A DNA stretch of 13,843 nucleotides, from positions 1 through 13,843 of the forward strand of contig CAJASG010000151.1 of NCBI GenBank assembly GCA_903944555.1. Direction: 5' to 3'. Below are positions 1 through 5,148 of this stretch, piece by piece (within the stretch, counting starts at the first letter, position 1; each line of letters starts with the position of its first letter). Source of the stretch: an uncultured beta proteobacterium (GTDB lineage: Bacteria; Pseudomonadota; Gammaproteobacteria; Burkholderiales; Burkholderiaceae_C). The notes beneath the pieces are model-generated. The model searched no databases and was not told the DNA's origin. It saw only the letters and a program-made list of their open reading frames with translations. The position numbers and the translations under genes are program-made.

Positions 1-250
1 GCTCCGGGCTCAGACCGACGGTCTGGGTGGGTAAAAACAGCGCGGGCACGTCAGCACCCAGATGCGCCAAGCTGGCGGCCACCACACCATCAATCAATGC
101 ACTGTCAACTTTAAGCGGAAGGTGTGGGCCGTGCTGCTCGGTGGCAGCAACAGGTAACACGGCAATGGTGTGGCTGAGGGTGCCGTTGGTTTGGAGCAAT
201 GCAAAGTCGCTGGTACTCCAATCGGCCCAGTATCTGGAGGGGGTGGTCAT
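1..250 (-). CDS. Creatininase-family amidohydrolase, N-terminal part
   Basis: This is the first 83 residues of a protein whose 3' end lies beyond the left edge. The sequence VAATEQHGPHLPL followed by KVD (residues 34-49) is the family's metal-binding signature, with E38, H40 and D49 as the expected ligands. The remaining ligands would lie outside the window. Creatininase-family enzymes are cytoplasmic, metal-dependent cyclic-amide hydrolases. Members act in creatinine breakdown, in riboflavin/F420-type pathways and in mycofactocin maturation (MftE), so the substrate cannot be named here. The ATG at 250 is supported by an in-frame stop just upstream. Only 9 bp separate it from the stop of the histidine kinase gene, so the two are probably co-transcribed. 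I see no strong ribosome-binding site. The family call is fairly firm; the reaction is unknown. Confidence 0.82.
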   Translation of the reverse strand, partial: MTTPSRYWADWSTSDFALLQTNGTLSHTIAVLPVAATEQHGPHLPLKVDSALIDGVVAASLAHLGADVPALFLPTQTVGLSPE

Positions 251-259
251 AGCCCGATC

Positions 260-2245
260 TTAGACGCTGGGATTGAGCAGCGGAGCCATCGTCGGCAGAA
301 CCATAGAAAAACACGCGCCCTGCCCTTGCGTACTGGTCACAGAGATGTTGCCACCCAACGCGTCATGCACCAGGTTAAATACAATATTGAGGCCCAGCCC
401 ACTCCCCCCTTTTCCCAACTTGGTGGTGAAAAACGGATCAAAGACGCGTGCCAAATTCCCCTCGGGTATTCCAACACCGTCATCACGCACCGAGAACAAA
501 ACCTGATCAGGGCCCTTCAGTTCAGCAGCAATGGTGACGACTCCTTGCTCACGGCCTTCAAACGCATGTACCAGGGCATTGTTGATGAGGTTGGTGATGA
601 CCTGACCCAAGGGCCCTGGATAGCTATCCAGGGTGATGCCCGACGGAATCTCGCATTCCACGCGGTGCGCCGTCTTGCGGATAGTAGGTCCCAGCGTAAG
701 CAAGATCTCGTTCACCATTTCATTGAGGTTGAATTGGCGGCGATTGACACTGGTCTGGTCGACTGCCACCTGCTTGAAGCTGGAGACCAAGTCCGCCGCA
801 TGGCGCAACCCGCGCATCAAGATATCTGACCCATCCTGGGTGCTTGCAACGAACTCCTCCAAGCGACTTCGGGTCAGACCATTCGCCATTTCGGCAGCAA
901 ACGCCCTGGATTGATCCTGCAGCGTACTGGCCACCGTCAGGCTGTTACCAATGGGGGTATTCAACTCGTGTGCAACGCCCGCCACCAGCGAGCCCAAGGC
1001 CGCCATTTTTTCGGTCCGCACCAACTCGGTCTGGGCGGCAGTCAAACGGGCCAGTGCATTGGACAGCTCTTGCGTGCGTTCGCCAACACGTTGCTCCAAC
1101 GTGACGTTGAGCCCCAATATGCTTTCTTCGTACCGGTGCTTTGCTGTGATGTCTTCAAAAACCAGAATCAACAAAGACTCCGTGCCCAGCACAATGACCT
1201 TGGCCGATATCTCACACAAAATATCGGACAAACCTTCGCCACGCCCGCACCAGGCGGCATAGCCTGACAGCTCTCCGGTACGCTCCAAAATGTCCAGCGC
1301 TTTTTGCCGGACCTGCATATCTTTCCAAATTCCGATGGTTGCACCGCTCGCACCTAGCGCCGTCGCACGGGTCCGCGCGAACACACGCACCCAGGAGCGA
1401 TTGACATCCAAAATGGTGAACCCCTCCCCCACCCGGGAAACCGACATGGCCACAGGCGAGGCATCAAAAATAGCCGAAAATTTGGCTTGACTGAACCCAA
1501 GCGCTTGCTCGGTGCGCTGGCGCTCCACCAGTTCATGTTGCAGCGCTGTATTTTTCTGATCCCGCTCAGACAACAGTGCACGCAAGTCCATCCGCATATG
1601 GTCCAGGCCGTCTGCCAGGTTCCCAATTTCATCTTTGCGCTGCCACCGCAGTGGCTGGTCCAACTCCCCTCGGGCCAGACGCGAGGCCCCCTCTTGCAGC
1701 AGTTTCAGCGGTCGCATCAGGCGGCGGTCAAACAACAACCAGATGAACAAAAAAGAAATTCCCACTTGCGCCGCCAACGCGACGCCCAATTTGAACAAAT
1801 CGCTGCGCAACTCCCGCTCAATGCGGGCCGACGTCAACTCCACAGCGATACGCCCGACGCGTGTCCCGTTGAAATAAATATCCCGCTCCTCCCTCAGCAC
1901 ATCCCTATCACTTGCAACCACACTTTGCTTGCGGAAAAAAACCTCTTTGTACTCATCGGTCACGGTCACGCTCACCACATCAGGGTTGCGCATGACCGCG
2001 TCCACCAATTCACCGGCCACACCCCGGTCCACGTTCCAAATGGCGACGGCCACCCCACGCGACAACACTTCGGCGTACTGTTGCATAGGAACGCGCACGC
2101 GCAGATTGACTTCGCTCTCAAAGCGACTGGCGATCTGAAAATAGGCCAACACCAAGGCTGGCAAGAGGATGCCGACCCCGGCACCCAGAAACAAGGTTTG
2201 CCGCAACGACAAGAGCGACCAGGGCAAAGACCAAAACTTCTTCAT
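260..2245 (-). CDS. Membrane sensor histidine kinase (HAMP-PAS-HisKA-HATPase)
   Basis: A 661-residue sensor kinase. From the ATG at 2245 the order is: a membrane helix (about 18-36), a periplasmic sensor loop of about 115 residues, a second helix (about 152-172), a HAMP linker (about 173-225), a PAS domain (about 251-370) and a coiled coil. Then come the HisKA domain with phospho-acceptor H426 in VAGVAHELNTPIG, and a HATPase domain. The HATPase shows an N box (NLINNALVHAF), G1 (DDGVGIP), F box (FDPFFTTK) and G2 (GGSGLGLNIV). There is no receiver domain, so it should phosphorylate a separate response regulator, and none is encoded in the window. The signal it senses is unknown. An in-frame TTG at 2290 would add 15 residues, but the ATG places a basic residue pair (MKKFW) before the first helix and is preferred. 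It follows the radical SAM gene by 60 bp and precedes the creatininase gene by 9 bp. Confidence 0.93.
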   Translation of the reverse strand: MKKFWSLPWSLLSLRQTLFLGAGVGILLPALVLAYFQIASRFESEVNLRVRVPMQQYAEVLSRGVAVAIWNVDRGVAGELVDAVMRNPDVVSVTVTDEYKEVFFRKQSVVASDRDVLREERDIYFNGTRVGRIAVELTSARIERELRSDLFKLGVALAAQVGISFLFIWLLFDRRLMRPLKLLQEGASRLARGELDQPLRWQRKDEIGNLADGLDHMRMDLRALLSERDQKNTALQHELVERQRTEQALGFSQAKFSAIFDASPVAMSVSRVGEGFTILDVNRSWVRVFARTRATALGASGATIGIWKDMQVRQKALDILERTGELSGYAAWCGRGEGLSDILCEISAKVIVLGTESLLILVFEDITAKHRYEESILGLNVTLEQRVGERTQELSNALARLTAAQTELVRTEKMAALGSLVAGVAHELNTPIGNSLTVASTLQDQSRAFAAEMANGLTRSRLEEFVASTQDGSDILMRGLRHAADLVSSFKQVAVDQTSVNRRQFNLNEMVNEILLTLGPTIRKTAHRVECEIPSGITLDSYPGPLGQVITNLINNALVHAFEGREQGVVTIAAELKGPDQVLFSVRDDGVGIPEGNLARVFDPFFTTKLGKGGSGLGLNIVFNLVHDALGGNISVTSTQGQGACFSMVLPTMAPLLNPSV

Positions 2246-2305
2246 GCGACAAACTCTAAAAGGTATTGGAGCGAAAGTCCATTGGGACAAAACCTCAAAC
2301 CACGG

Positions 2306-3916
2306 CTACGCCGAGCCTAGCTGATGCCGCTGCTGGCGCTGCCCCTGCACAGACGCACCGCCATCGACTGCGCCGCCCCGTCGGATCAGCAACCCCTGCA
2401 AGGCTCGCGGGTTTGCACGCGCACCGCTAGCGACATAGTCGGCGAGCAAGGCGGCCCGAACCGCATCCACCGTCACCCCACCAGCGGCACCAAGGTAGGA
2501 AAATAAAGCATCGACCAACGCCTCAGGGGTCAAGCCACTGGTTTGACCCGTGGTGAGCCAGAGCCAATCGGCAAAGCCGAGGAATGCGTAGAAAGGCGAC
2601 ATCCCCTCACCCATCAATAAGGACAAGGTCTGTTTGAAACGTCCCGAGTTCGCGACCAGGTCCCAATACCGGGCGAACCGGGTAAAGCGCTGTACTGCGG
2701 CCGCATCAAGCACCCCGGTTTGCTGCACCGTGTAGGGCGGACTAGCGTCATACACCATGCCGTATTCCGAAGTGTGCCGGGCGATGGGTGTGCCACGCAG
2801 GCGCTTCAAAATACCCAACTGGATTTCATGCGGCTGCAGTGCGTACAAACGGTCAAAGCCGGCTGCAAAGCTCTCCCATGTTTCGCCTGGCAGTCCAAAA
2901 ATGAGATCGGTGTGCAAGTGGGCGTGCGACTCCTGCACCAGCCAGCGCAGGTTGGCAGCCGTCTTGTCGTTGTCTTGGCGGCGCGAAAGGCGCTGCTGCA
3001 CCTCCACATTGAAGCTCTGGATGCCCACTTCCAGCTGCAACACACCCGGCGGAAACTGCGCAATCATCTCCTTGAGTCGATCAGGTAACTGGTCAGGAAT
3101 GACTTCAAAATGCAGAAACAACTCCGCGGCCACGCCCGCCACGGGAACATGGGGCGGCAGACGATCCAGAAAGAACTGCAGAATGCGCACCGACGTGTCA
3201 ATCTTCAGGTTAAACGTGCGGTCCACAAACTTGAAATTGCGGGCACCGCGTTCGTACAGAACCTGCATGGCGCTAAGGAAGGGCTCCAGGTCAAACGCCC
3301 AAGCAGTTTTGTCCAGCGAACTCAAACAAAACTCGCACTTAAAGGGGCAACCCCGCGAGGCCTCCACATACAAGACCCTGTGCGCCAAGTCGGTATCAAA
3401 GTACTCCGTATAGGGCAGCACCAGTTGGTCCAGCGGCGGCTGCTCGCCTGCGATCACTTTCATTAGCGGCTGCGGGCCATGCACCAGGGCGCGGCACAAC
3501 TTGGGGAAACTCACATCCCCCCAGCCGGTAATCACATGGTCGGCCAGGCGCACGATTTCCTGCTGATCCAGCTCATGGCTGACCTCGGGGCCACCCAGCA
3601 CGACCCGGACGCTGGGCCGCGCGATTTTGAGCAGGCGCACGACTTCACAGGTTTGGGTTACGTTCCAGATGTACACGCCAAAACCAACCACCTGCACCGA
3701 CCGCTCGGCGGCGGCGAGAGGCTCAGGGCCCAATTCCAACAGCAATGCCGCGACCACATCCTGCGCCGGGCGGTTGATGGTGAACTCGCGCAATACGGTA
3801 AGCGCCCGCAGGTCCGGGCCGCCGTGGCGCTCCATATTTGCCAGCAGGCAGCGTAAACCGAGCGAGGCGTGGATGTATTTGGCGTTCAGCGTAGCCAGAA
3901 TGATGCGGTGTGCCAT
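2306..3916 (-). CDS. B12-binding-type radical SAM protein (DUF4080-like)
   Basis: A 536-residue cytoplasmic iron-sulfur protein. Residues about 4-145 form a Rossmann-like fold of the cobalamin-binding type (IILATLNAKYIHASLG at the start, VVLGGPE near 105-111). The radical SAM core follows, with the CxxxCxxC cluster motif CPFKCEFC (C190, C194, C197) that holds the 4Fe-4S centre used to cleave S-adenosylmethionine. LEVGIQSFN and HTDLIFGLPGET are later core motifs. The C-terminal third resembles the domain known as DUF4080, which is usually found with this arrangement. The classical DxHxxG cobalamin motif is not visible, so cobalamin binding, if any, would lack the usual histidine ligand. The substrate is not known for this family, and I do not guess one. 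The ATG at 3916 is 17 bp from the divergent DUF167 start codon, with no Shine-Dalgarno sequence. The histidine kinase gene follows after 60 bp on the same strand. Confidence 0.9.
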   Translation of the reverse strand: MAHRIILATLNAKYIHASLGLRCLLANMERHGGPDLRALTVLREFTINRPAQDVVAALLLELGPEPLAAAERSVQVVGFGVYIWNVTQTCEVVRLLKIARPSVRVVLGGPEVSHELDQQEIVRLADHVITGWGDVSFPKLCRALVHGPQPLMKVIAGEQPPLDQLVLPYTEYFDTDLAHRVLYVEASRGCPFKCEFCLSSLDKTAWAFDLEPFLSAMQVLYERGARNFKFVDRTFNLKIDTSVRILQFFLDRLPPHVPVAGVAAELFLHFEVIPDQLPDRLKEMIAQFPPGVLQLEVGIQSFNVEVQQRLSRRQDNDKTAANLRWLVQESHAHLHTDLIFGLPGETWESFAAGFDRLYALQPHEIQLGILKRLRGTPIARHTSEYGMVYDASPPYTVQQTGVLDAAAVQRFTRFARYWDLVANSGRFKQTLSLLMGEGMSPFYAFLGFADWLWLTTGQTSGLTPEALVDALFSYLGAAGGVTVDAVRAALLADYVASGARANPRALQGLLIRRGGAVDGGASVQGQRQQRHQLGSA

Positions 3917-3921
3917 GGTCG

Positions 3922-3928
3922 TATTATC
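3922..3928. promoter_or_regulatory. Overlapping divergent -10-like elements
   Basis: The 17-bp gap between two divergent start codons contains TATTAT on the plus strand (3922-3927) and GATAAT on the minus strand (3928-3923). Each is a good -10 match and each ends 6 nt before the start codon it faces. If used, transcription would begin at or within a base or two of both ATGs, giving leaderless mRNAs. Neither gene has a Shine-Dalgarno sequence, which fits. No convincing -35 element is visible on either side, so this is a proposal. Confidence 0.35.
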
Positions 3929-3933
3929 AAAGC

Positions 3934-4275
3934 ATGTCCACCCAACGCCCCCGCAACGCCACCGGCGACTCGTTTTTTGTTTGGGAAGGCGATGTGCTGG
4001 TCGTCAATATCCTGGGCAAACCCTCCGCCAGCAAAGACGCCATTGGCAAGCCCAAAGGCACCCAACTTAAGGTGAGCGTGACGGCCGCGCCCAAGGGAGG
4101 CAAGGCCACCGACTACATGGTGCGTTTTCTGGCACCGCACTTTGGCGTGACGGTGGCGGACATTGAAGTGGTGTTTGGCCAGGAAAACGTGAACAAGCAA
4201 CTGCGCATCACGCGGCCCAAAAAAATGCCTGCGGTATTTGCGCAGGCATCTTTGAATTTGGGCGACCCCGCATAA
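3934..4275 (+). CDS. DUF167 / YggU-family protein
   Basis: A 113-residue protein matching the DUF167 (YggU) family. It shows the typical order: a strand with KPSASKDAI, then TQLKVSVTAAPKGGKAT, then FLAPHFGVTVADIEVVFGQ, and a final KQLRI. Family members are small, soluble, conserved proteins of about 95-105 residues with no agreed biochemical role. The ATG at 3934 is preferred over an in-frame GTG at 3910, because the GTG lies inside the start of the divergent radical SAM gene and adds residues outside the domain. The last 18 or so residues (from KKMPAVF) extend past the conserved domain. Their DNA doubles as a hairpin that ends transcription coming from the opposite strand. The gene converges with the outer-membrane protein gene 25 bp away. 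Confidence 0.85.
   Translation: MSTQRPRNATGDSFFVWEGDVLVVNILGKPSASKDAIGKPKGTQLKVSVTAAPKGGKATDYMVRFLAPHFGVTVADIEVVFGQENVNKQLRITRPKKMPAVFAQASLNLGDPA
4219..4249 (-). terminator. Intrinsic terminator for the outer-membrane protein gene
   Basis: A perfect 9-bp inverted repeat, ATGCCTGCG / CGCAGGCAT (4225-4233 and 4241-4249), encloses a 7-nt loop. On the minus strand it is followed at once by a run of seven T (4225-4219), the classic Rho-independent form. It sits about 50 bp past the stop of the minus-strand barrel gene and inside the coding region of the convergent DUF167 gene. On the plus strand the hairpin is followed only by CTTTGAATTT, so termination that way would be weak. Confidence 0.8.
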
Positions 4276-4300
4276 CGGAGTCGCTGGGTCGGTGAATTGC

Positions 4301-4936
4301 TTAGAACGAGTAGCTGATGCCGAGACCCAGAACGGGCATGTTTTTCAACTTGTCCACTGAATCTTGCATCTTGACTTGCTGCGCATCGATGTCGGACTGA
4401 ACCACACCCGCACCGGTGGCACTTAAGGTGGCCTTGGGAGTCTGAACCATCACACCCAGATCAAAGACAAAACCGAAACCCTTGGCATCCTTGGGACGCG
4501 AGGAGTATCCCAAACCAATATACGGACTCACTGTGTCGCTCATCTTGATTTCGGCATTCACGGTGGCTGGCTTGTTATTCACTTGCCCGGTTCCGGCAAC
4601 CGTGATTTTGTTGTTATTGAACACAACACCGCCGGACAAACGGAAGCCGCCGTCGCTAGGATACCAGTCAGCCAAAATTGGCACGGATTCCATTTTGAGG
4701 TCCACCGTCAATACAGAACCAGCACCAAAGTCACCCACATCGCCAGAGAAAGAATATTTGTAGCTATTGAATTGACCACGCAAAGCCCAATCCTTGCTAA
4801 CCGATGCTGCGTAACCCAAGCCCAAACCATTGGTGCTGAGTTGGGTGTAAATCGTTCCCGCGTCACCGGCCAAGGCCGCAACAGGCAAAGTACCCAAGAC
4901 CAAAGCAAGGAGGGTGATTTTTTTTGATAGTTTCAT
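4301..4936 (-). CDS. Outer-membrane beta-barrel protein with signal peptide
   Basis: A 211-residue exported protein. Residues 1-23 are a clear signal peptide (MKLSKKITLLALVLG, ending AALA, with cleavage before GDAG). The mature part is rich in alternating polar and hydrophobic stretches such as WALRGQFNSYKYSF and FRLSGGVVFNNNKI. It ends LGLGISYSF, with the C-terminal phenylalanine that BAM-assembled barrels usually carry. The size suggests a small 8-strand barrel of the OmpW/OmpX kind, but I could not assign a subfamily or substrate. The ATG at 4936 has a good ribosome-binding site, GGAG at 4946-4943 with 6-nt spacing, so the longer frame beginning at 4978 is rejected. The gene has its own promoter region, shared divergently with dsbD, and its own terminator. 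Confidence 0.85.
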   Translation of the reverse strand: MKLSKKITLLALVLGTLPVAALAGDAGTIYTQLSTNGLGLGYAASVSKDWALRGQFNSYKYSFSGDVGDFGAGSVLTVDLKMESVPILADWYPSDGGFRLSGGVVFNNNKITVAGTGQVNNKPATVNAEIKMSDTVSPYIGLGYSSRPKDAKGFGFVFDLGVMVQTPKATLSATGAGVVQSDIDAQQVKMQDSVDKLKNMPVLGLGISYSF

Positions 4937-5004
4937 GCGAAGCTCCGCTAAATTCAAGTTGTTTGGAAGATGTGGCACACCACCAAAGCGACTGCCAGCC
5001 TCTT

Positions 5005-5010
5005 TTTATA
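5005..5010 (-). promoter_or_regulatory. Candidate -10 element of the barrel gene
   Basis: The minus strand reads TATAAA within GGTTATAAAAAG, which would start transcription near 4998 and give a leader of about 62 nt. The expected -35 position reads AGTTAG or GTTAGG, a poor match to TTGACA, which is what an activator-dependent promoter would look like. Confidence 0.45.
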
Positions 5011-5052
5011 ACCCAGCTCGCAGCGTCCTAACTGACACCCCGCCGCAGACGC

Positions 5053-5066
5053 GTGATTAAAGTCAC
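5053..5066. promoter_or_regulatory. CRP-like palindrome GTGA-N6-TCAC
   Basis: GTGATTAAAGTCAC is an exact GTGA-N6-TCAC inverted repeat, the half-site arrangement of Crp-type regulators. Its centre lies about 61.5 bp upstream of the inferred start of the barrel gene transcript, the classic class I activation distance. It could equally act on dsbD in the other direction. The flanking bases (C and C rather than T and A) are not ideal. Confidence 0.4.
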
Positions 5067-5091
5067 CACAGTGCCACAATGGGGATGCCGT

Positions 5092-5109
5092 CGTTGCCAT
5101 AAGGCAACG
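5092..5109 (+). other. Stem-loop in the dsbD leader
   Basis: CGTTGCC-ATAA-GGCAACG is a perfect 7-bp stem with a 4-nt loop. It lies upstream of both possible dsbD start codons (5125 and 5149). It is followed by CTTTGGAACTTTTCC, which is too broken a T-tract for a confident terminator. It may be a leader structure that affects mRNA stability or translation. Confidence 0.4.
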
Positions 5110-5148
5110 CTTTGGAACTTTTCCATGGCCGCCAAGCTCCCACATGCA

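Noticed and set aside
5092..5124. Intrinsic terminator or named riboswitch in the dsbD leader
   Set aside because: There is a single short hairpin with a broken T-tract and no conserved riboswitch core that I can recognise.
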